Of a stretch of 64,000 nt of DNA, positions 1 to 10,659 are shown one piece after another. A program made the position numbers and the translations under genes. The stretch is from Phymorhynchus buccinoides. Its lineage: Eukaryota; Mollusca; Gastropoda; Neogastropoda; Raphitomidae. The notes beneath the pieces are model-generated. The model was not told the origin of the DNA. It made no database searches and was given only the letters and a program-made list of their open reading frames with translations. The stretch covers positions 30,844,536-30,908,535 of the forward strand of contig CM065711.1 of assembly GCA_017654935.2 (NCBI GenBank), given 5' to 3'. Position 1 is the stretch's first letter. The number at the start of each line of letters is the position of its first letter.

Positions 1-325
1 CAGGACATAGACAGACTGGAGGCACGCTTCGTCCTCAGACGTTTTCAAAAGCTGCAAGAAGAAGAGGTGTGCATGGACAAAACAAAAACTCATCCCACCG
101 CCAGCACGTCAGCGACGCACTCACCCACGGCAGCTCTCTCAGATCTTCTGTCGTACTCAGCAATAATAATAATAATAGAATCATTTACATAGCGCATTCC
201 TCCACCAAATGTGGAGCTCTATGCGCTTAACAACAACAAAAATTTTAAAAAAAAAGCAAGAAATTCAATAACAAAACCAAATAATCACTCACGCACATGC
301 AAATAGGCATACACATACACCCCCC
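1..325. other. No gene seen; likely tail of a dispersed repeat
   Basis: I see no coding sequence here. Bases about 160-240 hold an (AAT)n run followed by a segment reading 'catttacatagcgcattcctcc', then 'ctatgcgctta'. This looks like the tail of a dispersed LINE or SINE of the kind common in marine invertebrates. The family is not identified. Confidence 0.3.
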
Positions 326-384
326 ACCCACACATGCACGCACGTACGCGCACACGCGCGCACGCACGCACACGCGCACGCACG

Positions 385-442
<58 letters not shown>
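326..442. repeat. (CA)n microsatellite with CACG-rich 5' part
   Basis: The 5' part is an irregular CACG/CGCA mix, and from about 389 to 442 the repeat is pure CA. The Cys-Val and His-Thr reading frames across it are artefacts of the dinucleotide. Confidence 0.95.
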
Positions 443-445
<3 letters not shown>

Positions 446-521
446 CGTTACCATCACCACCACTCACCCACCCAAAAACACAATATAAAATACAATCAGT
501 TGAATAAAGCATCAACACACA

Positions 522-523
<2 letters not shown>

Positions 524-602
<79 letters not shown>
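524..602. repeat. (CT)n microsatellite
   Basis: Uninterrupted CT dinucleotide of about 79 bases, all pyrimidine on the plus strand. Confidence 0.97.
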
Positions 603-605
<3 letters not shown>

Positions 606-650
606 ACAAAGCTGACGTAGACATTGCAGTCAACACACAGTGAAACTAAT

Positions 651-746
651 GGGGGGGGGAGGGGGGGGGAGGGGGGGGGAGGGGAGGGGAGGGGAGGGGG
701 GAGGGGAGGGGGAGGGGAGGGGGAGGGGGAGGGGGAGGGGGAGGCG
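651..746. repeat. G-tract repeat (GGGGA-like)
   Basis: Runs of four to nine G separated by single A, about 95 bases long, all purine on the plus strand. It has many more than the four G-tracts needed for a G-quadruplex. Confidence 0.95.
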
Positions 747-769
747 AGGGGGTGTGTGTGAGAATAGAG

Positions 770-1680
770 TCCAGAAGTAATGTGGCCTAAAGGTTGTGAT
801 GTAGCTTGAATAGGTGGGTCTTGAGAGCTGATTTGAAACATTGCAAGGACTGGATATGGCGAATTTCGCGTGGTAAGGAGTTCCAAACTGATGGGCCGAA
901 AAGGAAAACATTTTTGTTCGTGTACTAGGAACACAGAGAATTTTGGAATCTGAAGATGACCGCAGTTGCCTTGATGGAGTATAGACAGAAAGCATGTCAG
1001 AGATGTAGCTAGGGGCATTTCCAGAGAAATAAGAATGACATAGAGTGGAAATTTTGTAGTCAATACGTGCTTTGATGGAAAGCCAATGGAGGGATATCAG
1101 GAGCGGTTGAACATGATGATACTTAGAGACCTTGAGGACAAGTCTGGCAGCAGAGTTCTGGACTTTTTGAAGCTTGTCAGTGAGGTGTTGGGGGCAGCCA
1201 TACAAAGGTGAATTACAATAATCTAATTTAGAGAGAACAAAAGCGCAGACTAGTATCTTAGTAGTATCTATAGACAGGAGATGGCGAATCGTACCAATGC
1301 GACGCAGCTCACAGTATGCTGACCGACAGATAGTTTGAACTTGTGTGTCAACACTCATATCTTGAGAGATGTGGAAGCCAAGATTTCTAGCAGAAGGAGA
1401 AAACGGTATTTGAGTGTCACAGACAGAGATGGAATCAGGCTTTGGGTACGAAAGTTGTCTAGACGGAGAGTGGATGAACAAGGCCTCCGTTTTGTCGTCA
1501 TTCAGCTTCAGTTTGTTTTGTAGCATCCATGATTTGATGTTGCGAATGCAGAATTCAAGTGAAGATATAGAAGGAAGAATGGTAGATGGGGATACAGGCT
1601 TGTGGAGTTGTGTATCATCAGCAAAAGACTGAGAATCAACTGAATGAGAAGTGATCAACTCGGACAGAGGCTTAGTATGC
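770..1680 (-). pseudogene. LINE reverse transcriptase, C-terminal half, antisense
   Basis: On the minus strand an open frame starts in the RT palm with S-F-A-D-D-T-Q-L (the catalytic A-D-D box). It continues through thumb and C-terminal sequence typical of CR1/L2-type non-LTR elements, with recognisable stretches such as KLDYCNSPLYG, LQKVQNSAARL and ISLHWLSIKARIDYKI. The endonuclease and N-terminal RT parts are missing, so this is a 5'-truncated copy. Its downstream end runs into the G-tract and CT repeats at 524-746, which give a proline/serine-rich artefactual tail. Clade assignment is by motif only. Confidence 0.8.
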
Positions 1681-1687
1681 ATAATGA

Positions 1688-1795
1688 AGACAGGCCAGCT
1701 TCCTCCCACGCACAATCCGGGACTGGAACGAGCTGCCCCAGGAAGCTGTGTAGGCCAAGACCATCGGCACATTTTATTAAAACAAACATTCTCAA
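1688..1795 (+). pseudogene. LINE ORF2 C-terminal scrap, plus strand
   Basis: The plus strand encodes FLPRTIRDWNELPQEAV followed by a stop. This is the characteristic last segment of many CR1/Jockey-superfamily ORF2 proteins (F-P-R-T-I-R-x-W-N-x-L-P). It sits head-to-head with the antisense LINE fragment that ends at about 1,680, so two unrelated LINE ends are joined here. The fragment is very short, and the call rests on this one motif. Confidence 0.6.
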
Positions 1796-1863
1796 GAACA
1801 CTGAACATTTCATAAAGTTAACGTTAACTGGTTTTGTTTCTGATCTCCAAATAATTATCAAGC

Positions 1864-1865
<2 letters not shown>

Positions 1866-1898
<33 letters not shown>
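1866..1898. repeat. Poly-C tract
   Basis: About 33 consecutive C on the plus strand, followed by further C-rich sequence to about 1,927. Confidence 0.95.
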
Positions 1899-1901
<3 letters not shown>

Positions 1902-1927
1902 TCCCTCCACCTCTACCCCCTCCCCCT

Positions 1928-3000
1928 GTATTAAGGCGTTCTTCCGCAGATCCCCAATTTCTACAGTGACAGAATAGTCAAGATTGACTGTGGTCACTTA
2001 TAGGAAGGAAGGAAGAAAGAGTTGCATTTTCATAATGACGAAATTTTCGCAATGACGCAAATTGTACCTCCTACGTCTTCTGAATGGCGCAGCTACGTTA
2101 CTCCATTATAATCCGGCTGTCCTGTTTTAGGGACGCAAACTAAAATTAAGATTTCTCACCTATTTGAGATGATAGCCCAGATTTTTGTTTTTAACCCAAG
2201 AAGTGGTGTTGTCACCGTCCCACACAACCAGTTTGCTTTGCTCTTTGGTCTTACTGTGTTCGGGGTGGTGGTGGTGATCTTTTATAAAGGTCTCAATACA
2301 TGTGAACATGTTTCACTCGTTTACCATGGCACACTGTGATAGGCGTATAGTGTGGTCATGAGGGAAGAGTGAGAAATGTTCACATTTACAGAGACCTTAA
2401 CTGCGCGGAATACCATTGAGGGGCGCTATAAAAGCTGACGTTTTTGTATGGAAAGTTACTGTATCAGTATGAACAGAAATTGTTTACTAAAACATAATGC
2501 CGAGACATTTTTTTAAAATAATGTTTTTATAGATTTAATCAGAAATGAATTGATGATTTTATGAGGGGCAAAAGAAGCGTCCCTGTTTATGGACAGCAGG
2601 ATCAACTTCAACTTCAACTTCAACAAATCTTTATTATCTCAAAATGAGAAATTAAATATGGCAACACCCGCGATTTCAGCATATAAGACATCACATAGAA
2701 CAATATTTTCCAAATCATGCTTAAATATAAAACAAGACATAACAAGTACACAGCTCTGCATAAGAATACACAAATGCAATAGTTAAAGACACATTTATCA
2801 TTAAAACAGTAAGTGTATATAAGATGACCCGTCACTATTACACCATATTTATGTCCATATTCATAAATTTAAGAAACACATCACAGGTACGCAAACATAC
2901 TCTAACCACCATAGCCCACACACCCACCCCTCTTTTCCACACACGCATGTGTGCGCCTACATGCTTGCAAGAGCATGCATACTCCCACAGCCACACTCCC
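1928..3000. other. Non-coding stretch, no gene seen
   Basis: This stretch is AT-rich with scattered stops in all frames. The only pattern is a short CTTCAA repeat at about 2,606-2,625, followed by AT-rich sequence that may be another degraded repeat tail. Confidence 0.5.
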
Positions 3001-3007
3001 ATTTACA

Positions 3008-3182
3008 CAGGCACGCACGCACGAACACGCACACGCACACGCACGCACGCACACGCACACACGCACGCACACGCACACGCACACGCACACGCACACGCAC
3101 ACGCACGCACACACACACACACGCACGCACGCACACGCACACGCACACGCACACGCGCACGCGCACGCACGCACACGCACGC

Positions 3183-3244
<62 letters not shown>
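3008..3244. repeat. Compound (CA)n / (CACG)n microsatellite
   Basis: Alternating purine-pyrimidine throughout. It is irregular CACG/CACACG up to about 3,189, then pure CA to about 3,244. It ends just before an A-rich run (3,276-3,288) that precedes the PLE coding remnant. Confidence 0.95.
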
Positions 3245-3246
<2 letters not shown>

Positions 3247-3299
3247 CTTCTGGGTTAAGATCAAAATGCTAATTTAAAAAAAAAAAAATTCCTACAAAC

Positions 3300-4272
3300 A
3301 AGAGTGCTTCAATCAAGACCACTACCACTCTCTTGTCCAAGACCCAACTAGGAAAATTGCCGGCATCTCCAATTTGCTGGTGAACAGGCTTCAAGATGAG
3401 AAGATGATAGAGGACAATACCCACAAATGGGCAACTGTGGACCCTGACCAAGTACGAACCCACTCCTTCTATACGCTCCCTAAAGTGCATAGAAACAGGG
3501 ACAACCCCCCAGGTAGGTCAGCAGCATCTGGTGTGAACAGCCCAACAGAGAACATGTCAAAGCTTGTGGATCGTTGTCTCCAACCACTGGTGAAGATGCT
3601 GCCATCTATAATAAAGGACATAACACACTCTCTCCAGATTATCGAGGAATGGAATTAAGCATACACGCCTCTACCAGATGACGCAATGTTTGTGGTAGGC
3701 CTTTATGCGAACATTCTTCACAATGAAGTTGAGATCTCCTTAAAAGAAGCAATGTACACTTACCATTCTGGCCCAAGTGAGGTATGTCCTTTCCAACAAC
3801 GATTCTCAGATTCGACTACAAAATCTACAAACAAGCGTTTGGGACAGCCATGGGGACACCCATGGCCCCCATCATTGCCTACCTATTCATGGGATGGATA
3901 GAAAAATACATTTTGTCGCGAAGCACCTGGGGCATCCCACAGTCCCTTTGGCAACGATTTATCGACGACATAGCAATGCTTTGGCTACATGGGGAGGAGG
4001 CACTGAGGCAGTTTCTTAACTTGATCAACACACTGCATCCGTCTACCAAGTACACGGCTCACTATGGCAGGACATACGTCCCTTGCCTTGACACATGTGT
4101 CAGTATTGTGAAAAGCCGTTTAGAGACTGATCTCCATGTGAAAGAAACTGACACAGGCATGTGCCTGCCGTTTAACTCGTGTCACCCTTGTCATTGCGTC
4201 AGACGTATTCCCTACGCCTTGGAAGGATCTGTTCTACTGACGAGGCATTTCATCGACGCCGTGAGCAGCTGA
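3300..4272 (+). pseudogene. PLE reverse transcriptase domain, frameshifted
   Basis: Read across three frames, the remnant contains THSFYTLPKVH, then NPPGRSAASGVNSPTEN-SKLVD (the PLE 'P-R-x-I-V-S, N-S-P-T-E' region). Next come a degraded VVGLYANI segment, GTAMGTPMAPIIAYLFMG, and the catalytic WQRFIDDI. After these come SCHP-H and RRIPYAL, which follow the palm in PLE RTs. Shifts are needed near 3,660 and 3,790, and the first catalytic Asp region (expected just before V-V-G-L-Y) is damaged. Homology to Penelope RTs is clear, but the copy is inactive as it stands. Confidence 0.85.
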
Positions 4273-4892
4273 AAGAGAAACATTACGACGAAGAGGGTAT
4301 CCAACAAAGTTAATTGAGGAGGCCTTCCAGAAAGTCAGCAAGAAAACACGCTCTGACTCTCTCTGCTACGTGTCGAGGGACAAGGAGTCTGACCGTGTAC
4401 CGTATGTGGTCACCCATAACCCTCAGAGCCCTCCTCTGTCTCGCTGGCTAAAAGACCTGATGCCTGTCCTACACAGCAGCATGAGGATGAAGAAGGCCGC
4501 CCCTCTTCCACCCATTGTGGGAACAAGAAACTGCACCAATCTACGGAAAATGCTGATGCCCTCCACCCTTCCACGCCAATACCCTAGACACCACACCAGC
4601 GGGATGTAAACTCTGCAACAAACGCGACAAGACAAGAGGATGCACCCTCTGCAAATGTCACATGCAGGAAACCCACACGTTCAAAAGTGTCAATACTGGG
4701 GACATGTTCAACATCAGAAGTGCTACGACATGCACAATGTCCAATGTCATCTATCTTCTGGACTGCGCCAGATGCCAGCAGGTGCAGTATGTCGGTGCGA
4801 CTGGGCAAACCATGAACAAACATTTTGACAAGCACAGATGAGACATCAAAACGGCCAAACCAACACTAGTTGCCCGCCATTTCTGCTCTCCC

Positions 4893-7800
4893 AACCACGT
4901 CCTGGAGGACATGAAATGCACAGTCATCGAGGAAGTCAACCACGTCCTGGGGGACATGAAATGCACAGTCATCGAGGAAGTCAACCACGTCCTGGGGGAC
5001 ATGAAATGCACAGTCATCGAGGAAGTCAACCACGTCCTGGGGGACATGAAATGCACAGTCATCGAGGAAGTCAACCACGTCCTGGGGGACATGAAATGCA
5101 CAGTCATCGAGGAAGTCAACCACGTCCTGGAGGACATGAAATGCACAGTCATCGAGGAAGTCAACCACGTCCTGGAGGACATGAAATGCACAGTCATCGA
5201 GGAAGTCAACCACGTCCTGGGGGACATGAAATGCACAGTCATCGAGGAAGTCAACCACGTCCTGGGGGACATGAAATGCACAGTCATCGAGGAAGTCAAC
5301 CACGTCCTGGAGGACATGAAATGCACAGTCATCGAGGAAGTCAACCACGTCCTGGAGGACATGAAATGCACAGTCATCGAGGAAGTCAACCACGTCCTGG
5401 GGGACATGAAATGCACAGTCATCGAGGAAGTCAACCACGTCCTGGAGGACATGAAATGCACAGTCATCGAGGAAGTCAACCACGTCCTGGAGGACATGAA
5501 ATGCACAGTCATCGAGGAAGTCAACCACGTCCTGGAGGACATGAAATGCACAGTCATCGAGGAAGTCAACCACGTCCTGGGGGACATGAAATGCACAGTC
5601 ATCGAGGAAGTCAACCACGTCCTGGGGGACATGAAATGCACAGTCATCGAGGAAGTCAACCACGTCCTGGGGGACATGAAATGCACAGTCATCGAGGAAG
5701 TCAACCACGTCCTGGGGGACATGAAATGCACAGTCATCGAGGAAGTCAACCACGTCCTGGGGGACATGAAATGCACAGTCATCGAGGAAGTCAACCACGT
5801 CCTGGGGGACATGAAATGCACAGTCATCGAGGAAGTCAACCACGTCCTGGGGGACATGAAATGCACAGTCATCGAGGAAGTCAACCACGTCCTGGGGGAC
5901 ATGAAATGCACAGTCATCGAGGAAGTCAACCACATCCTGGAGGACATGAAATGCACAGTCATCGAGGAAGTCAACCACGTCCTGGGGGACATGAAATGCA
6001 CAGTCATCGAGGAAGTCAACCACGTCCTGGGGGACATGAAATGCACAGTCATCGAGGAAGTCAACCACGTCCTGGGGGACATGAAATGCACAGTCATCGA
6101 GGAAGTCAACCACGTCCTGGGGGACATGAAATGCACAGTCATCGAGGAAGTCAACCACGTCCTGGGGGACATGAAATGCACAGTCATCGAGGAAGTCAAC
6201 CACGTCCTGGAGGACATGAAATGCACAGTCATCGAGGAAGTCAACCACGTCCTGGGGGACATGAAATGCACAGTCATCGAGGAAGTCAACCACGTCCTGG
6301 GGGACATGAAATGCACAGTCATCGAGGAAGTCAACCACGTCCTGGAGGGCATGAATGCACAGTCATCGAGGAAGTCAACCACGTCCTGGGGGACATGAAA
6401 TGCACAGTCATCGAGGAAGTCAACAACTTCCTGGGTAACATGAAAAGCACAGTCATCGAGGAAGTCAACCACATCCTGGAGAGCATGAATGCACAGTCAT
6501 CGAGGAAGTCAACCACGTCCTGGAGGGCATGAAATGCACAGTCATCGAGGAAGTCAACCACGTCCTGGAGGACATGAAATGCACAGTCATCGAGGAAGTC
6601 AACCACGTCCTGGGGGACATGAAATGCACAGTCATCGAGGAAGTCAACCACGTCCTGGGGGACATGAAATGCACAGTCATCGAGGAAGTCAACCACGTCC
6701 TGGAGGACATGAAATGCACAGTCATCGAGGAAGTCAACCACGTCCTGGGGGACATGAAATGCACAGTCATCGAGGAAGTCAACCACGTCCTGGAGGACAT
6801 GAAATGCACAGTCATCGAGGAAGTCAACCACGTCCTGGGGGACATGAAATGCACAGTCATCGAGGAAGTCAACCACGTCCTGGGGGACATGAAATGCACA
6901 GTCATCGAGGAAGTCAACCACGTCCTGGGGGACATGAAATGCACAGTCATCGAGGAAGTCAACCACGTCCTGGGGGACATGAAATGCACAGTCATCGAGG
7001 AAGTCAACCACGTCCTGGAGGACATGAAATGCACAGTCATCGAGGAAGTCAACCACGTCCTGGGGGACATGAAATGCACAGTCATCGAGGAAGTCAACCA
7101 CGTCCTGGGGGACATGAAATGCACAGTCATCGAGGAAGTCAACCACGTCCTGGAGGACATGAAATGCACAGTCATCGAGGAAGTCAACCACGTCCTGGGG
7201 GACATGAAATGCACAGTCATCGAGGAAGTCAACCACGTCCTGGAGGACATGAAATGCACAGTCATCGAGGAAGTCAACCACGTCCTGGGGGACATGAAAT
7301 GCACAGTCATCGAGGAAGTCAACCACGTCCTGGGGGACATGAAATGCACAGTCATCGAGGAAGTCAACCACGTCCTGGGGGACATGAAATGCACAGTCAT
7401 CGAGGAAGTCAACCACGTCCTGGAGGACATGAAATGCACAGTCATCGAGGAAGTCAACCACATCCTGGAGGACATGAAATGCACAGTCATCGAGGAAGTC
7501 AACCACGTCCTGGGGGACATGAAATGCACAGTCATCGAGGAAGTCAACCACGTCCTGGGGGACATGAAATGCACAGTCATCGAGGAAGTCAACCACGTCC
7601 TGGGGGACATGAAATGCACAGTCATCGAGGAAGTCAACCACGTCCTGGGGGACATGAAATGCACAGTCATCGAGGAAGTCAACCACGTCCTGGGGGACAT
7701 GAAATGCACAGTCATCGAGGAAGTCAACCACGTCCTGGGGGACATGAAATGCACAGTCATCGAGGAAGTCAACCACGTCCTGGGGGACATGAAATGCACA

Positions 7801-8128
7801 GTCATCGAGGAAGTCAACAACTTCCTGGGTAACATGAAAAGCACAGTCATCGAGGAAGTCAACCACGTCCTGGAGGGCATGAATGCACAGTCATCGAGGA
7901 AGTCAACCACGTCCTGGGGGACATGAAATGCACAGTCATCGAGGAAGTCAACAACTTTCTGGGTAACATGAAAAGCACAGTCATCGAGGAAGTCAACCAC
8001 ATCCTGGAGAGCATGAATGCACAGTCATCGAGGAAGTCAACCACGTCCTGGGGGACATGAAATGCACAGTCATCGAGGAAGTCAACCACGTCCTGGAGGA
8101 CATGAAATGCACAGTCATCGAGGAAGTC
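4893..8128 (+). repeat. 45-bp minisatellite, 72 units, derived from PLE coding sequence
   Basis: From the spacing of the ATGAA core I count 72 units. Of these, 68 are 45 bp and four are 44 bp (ATG at 6,351, 6,485, 7,879 and about 8,015), giving 3,236 bp. In the PLE frame each unit reads HVLGDMKCTVIEEVN. Most units differ only at one base (CTGGGGGAC versus CTGGAGGAC). A few carry the distinct variants CACATC, AACTTCCTGGGTAAC or GAGAGC. Because 45 is divisible by three and the unit lacks stops in several frames, long repetitive open frames arise on both strands. I regard these as artefacts. There are no spacers, so it is not a CRISPR array. Confidence 0.97.
6351..8060. repeat. Higher-order repeat, period 1,528 bp, within the 45-bp array
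   Basis: A distinctive block of units recurs 1,528 bp apart, for example ATG at 6,351 and 7,879. It comprises a 44-bp GAGGGC unit, a normal unit, an AACTTCCTGGGTAAC unit and a 44-bp CATCCTGGAGAGC unit. 1,528 equals 34 units of 45 minus the two missing bases, so a block of 34 units was duplicated as one piece. Confidence 0.85.
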
Positions 8129-8221
8129 AGGGGAAACACGGAAGTTCGCAAGAGGCCAGATAAATTCTGGAGATGGAAGCTGAGAACCAACTACCCCCAA
8201 GGTCTGAACGTGTTTGACTAA

Positions 8222-9358
8222 ACTTAAGGAAACACGCAGTTTCTTTAACCTGTAATTACCCATCAGCAGTTCTTCCACCCTTTACCTCCCACTCCCCCTC
8301 CCCATTATGAAATGGTGACATTTATGTGGATACTAAAAAAAGCACCAAATCATTTAACTATATAAAATACAAAATATAAATACATTTTTTCCAGAACAAA
8401 ATTATATGTTTAAATGTTGGTGTCTCTCAGTAATTTTACATGATGTGCTTACCTGTTTATGAGGACATTTGTTTCTGTATGTGGATTTGAACATTTGCAA
8501 ATACTTGTAAAATTTATACATTTTTATTTTAGTTAGATGTAGGCATGTGCCAAATACTACTCTTACATTGTGCACTTTCCTTTTCTCATGCTCCAATATC
8601 TGTAGGGGTGGACACGCTCTTAATCAAGCAAGGGCTCGCAGGCGCACTCCCAGTTTGAATCTGAATGTTTATGACCATGGACTGGGGGTGCGCTTGGGTG
8701 GCTTTGCCATCTTATATATCTTTCCTTTCTTCCTAGTACTTTGATTTGTTAGGTCCTGCCTTATGTTGATTAGTTTTCAATTTTACTTTAAATTGTTTTT
8801 TAAAAACTATTTTTCTTTCTTTTTTCCTTGTTAATAAATAATTTTGAACTTGTGCTCACCCCTGCTTTTCTTTTTTTCTTTTTAGCTGTACCTTTGAAAC
8901 TTTTATCTCATGTCAGTTTTAAACTCATCTTCCTGACGAAGAGATCAAATAAAGTCTCGAAAGCTTGAAACCATTGGTGTTTTGTGGTAGTTTTGAAGTC
9001 ATTAAAAAAAGTATAGTCAGGTAAAAACACAAACCATTTACATGTTCATAAAAGAGATTGACACGGGTATAAAACTGTTTCTGCTTCTAAGAGTTTTGAA
9101 CTTTGGTGTGCAGTAACGCCTGCCAAACAGTTCATAAAATCTACAAAGGCCATGGCTGGAATCACTCGCAATCATTCGACCCTTTCCTCTCATGCGCCAC
9201 TCATACAACACATTCATACCGTCCTGTTTCACTCCAACAATCTTTCCACAGACATTCACAATTTTACCCAGCACATTCTTGTTTTTCACATTCAGGCTGC
9301 CATACCAACATACGCAAGAGAAGGTTAGAACTGACTCAGTAAAACATCTGTAACATCC
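8222..9358. other. PLE 3' non-coding region and flank, no gene seen
   Basis: AT-rich sequence downstream of the PLE stop. A/B homology begins at 8,381-8,383. It contains the hammerhead-like motif at 8,933-8,962. There is no convincing coding frame on either strand. The copy B counterpart is about 42,413-43,387. Confidence 0.5.
8933..8962 (+). ncRNA. Hammerhead-ribozyme-like core in PLE 3' region (copy A)
   Basis: CTGACGA (8,933-8,939) is followed by GAGA (8,941-8,944), a ten-base loop, TCTC (8,955-8,958) and GAAA (8,959-8,962). The order CUGANGA, stem II, GAAA is the hammerhead core, and hammerheads are reported in the terminal regions of many PLEs. Against the call, A8940 is an extra base before stem II, and I could not build convincing stems I and III by eye. 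It may be a degenerate ribozyme or only a conserved PLE 3' motif. Confidence 0.35.
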
Positions 9359-10140
9359 CTACAGTACTTGCAAGTTTACATCAAGATTTCTGAATTTTTG
9401 TAGACAGTAAATTCTGGATTGGCATTTTTTGCGGATAAGATTAACGTTTGCACTAAAATTCAGTTTGTTGTCAATAACAGTTCCCAGATACTTGTATTCG
9501 TCCACGTGCTCAACTCTCGTCCCTTTAATAAAAAGATCTGATACGGCAGTCGGTTTCGTCCTAAAATCAATCAACATTTCTTTAGTATTTTTTAGCATTA
9601 AGGTCAAGGCAGTTGTTGTCACACCAGGAGGTAAATTCATCTACACTTTCAAAGTAAGCTTAGTCTGAATTGGAAAGGTCTTGAATGGCGGAGTCGTCAG
9701 ACTATTTGATAAGAGGAGTAGTGTCAGAGCCAGAGCAGTCATTAGTATAAAGAGTGAAGAGGACAGGTGAGAGGACAGTGCCTTGGGGAGAGCCAGTGGA
9801 AGTGTGTTTAACAGAGGAAAGAGCTTTTTGAAAACAAAGAGATTGGGATCTTTGAACAACAAAAACTGAGAATCAATTTAACGAGTCGGGGGTGACGTTT
9901 GTTTTGCCATGAGATGAGGCTGGATAGTGTTGAAAGCGGAATAAAAATCAATGAACAGAATTCGAACAAAAGATCCAGTTATTTTAAGGTGTGTGTAAGT
10001 ATTGTGAAAGAGAGTCAGAGTTGCATCATCAGTACTTCTGTTGGGCTTGTATGCAAACTGGTTGGGATCGAGATGTTGGGCGGTGTGAGTTGACATGCGT
10101 GTGAGAATGAGTCTTTCAAAACATTTCATCACAATGGAGG
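9359..10140 (-). pseudogene. LINE reverse transcriptase fragments, antisense (copy A)
   Basis: The minus strand reads MMKCFERLILTRM, DPNQFAYKPNRSTDDATLTL, and FVRILFIDFYSAFNTIQPH (the first RT catalytic box, F-I-D-F-x-S-A-F). Closer to 9,400 it reads LMLKNTKEMLIDFRTK and VDEYKYLGTVIDNKLNF, the conserved post-palm segment. Frames change between pieces. It belongs to the same family as the plus-strand LINE at 13,390-15,690, inserted in the opposite direction. Confidence 0.8.
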
Positions 10141-10659
10141 TAAGAGCTGTAATCTTCTTTTTGTTAAATGGTAGGTTTTAAATCTGTTGATACCCATGGC
10201 TTGTTATTGGTGAAAATCGTGACAGTTGTTTGAGGGATGATCATGTTCGGTTCGGTTTGGCAACGGGTTTTTTTCACGAATAGTGATATTAGACACAAAA
10301 AATAACAAATACGTATTGATAATTGACAAACCTAATGCATAAAATACAACACTTTCTAGAAACAAGGAGTCAACAAATCATAACAATTTGGCAGTTTCAG
10401 AATTTGCTATAACATTAGTAATATCAAAGACGAAAGGGCTGGATAATATTTGACTGTCATTCTCATAATTCACTAAGTCAATAGACTTTTTTTCTATAAA
10501 GTGATGTTAAAATTGGGCATTCTTTTAACAAATGATGCACTGATATAGGATTACCACAATTACATGAAACATTATAAGAGTATTTAGTGTTCCATGCTTT
10601 TAACTTTAGTTTTATAATCATCTTGGATATATAACGAGAGGGGTTCTACTCAGTTTTAG
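10141..10659. other. AT-rich non-coding, no gene seen
   Basis: No recognisable coding sequence or structured repeat. The same applies to the copy B counterpart at about 44,171-44,689. Confidence 0.5.

Larger units (their letters stand above)
4590..8221 (+). pseudogene. PLE GIY-YIG endonuclease domain, interrupted by a 45-bp array
   Basis: A Cys-rich linker (C-x2-C, then CTLCKCH) at about 4,605-4,670 leads into NVIYLLDCARCQQVQYVG, which is the GIY-YIG core in its PLE form. Then come ATGQTMNKHFDKHR, an in-frame TGA, and DIKTAKPTLVARHF. The next segment, NHVLEDMKCTVIEEV, is the one expanded into the array at 4,893-8,128. After the array the domain ends as RGNTEVRKRPDKFW, RWKLRTNYPQGLNVFD and a TAA at 8,219-8,221, the usual PLE C-terminus (W-x2-x-L-x-T-x2-P-x-G-L-N). 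Four single-base-short units leave the end of the array out of frame with its beginning, so the domain cannot be read through. Confidence 0.8.
3290..8990 (+). mobile_element. Penelope-like element, 5'-truncated and decayed
   Basis: In order the element holds the RT domain (about 3,300-4,272), a Cys-rich linker and GIY-YIG endonuclease domain (about 4,590-8,221, split by a 45-bp array), and a 3' non-coding part that includes a hammerhead-like motif near 8,933. RT followed by GIY-YIG is the diagnostic PLE order. There is no recognisable N-terminal region before about 3,290. Several frameshifts and stops make this copy non-autonomous. The 3' limit is approximate and lies inside the region shared with copy B at 42,413 onward. 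Confidence 0.8.

Noticed and set aside
2824..3277. His/Thr/Arg-rich and Cys/Val-rich ORFs
   Set aside because: They are translations of (CA)n/(CACG)n in different frames. The same holds for ORFs at 245-524, 25,726-26,325 and 59,875-60,450.
4893..8128. CRISPR array
   Set aside because: Units are contiguous without unique spacers, the host is an animal, and the unit is PLE coding sequence.
4751..8278. Very long repetitive open frames on both strands across the 45-bp array (up to 573 codons)
   Set aside because: A stop-free 45-bp unit automatically gives long frames in several registers. Only one frame matches the PLE domain, and that one is broken by 44-bp units, so I do not call repeat proteins.
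9038..9342. Small ORFs on both strands near 9.1-9.3 kb (and 43.07-43.37 kb)
   Set aside because: They are short and overlapping on opposite strands, with no recognisable motif, no splice context and equal divergence to the surrounding non-coding sequence.
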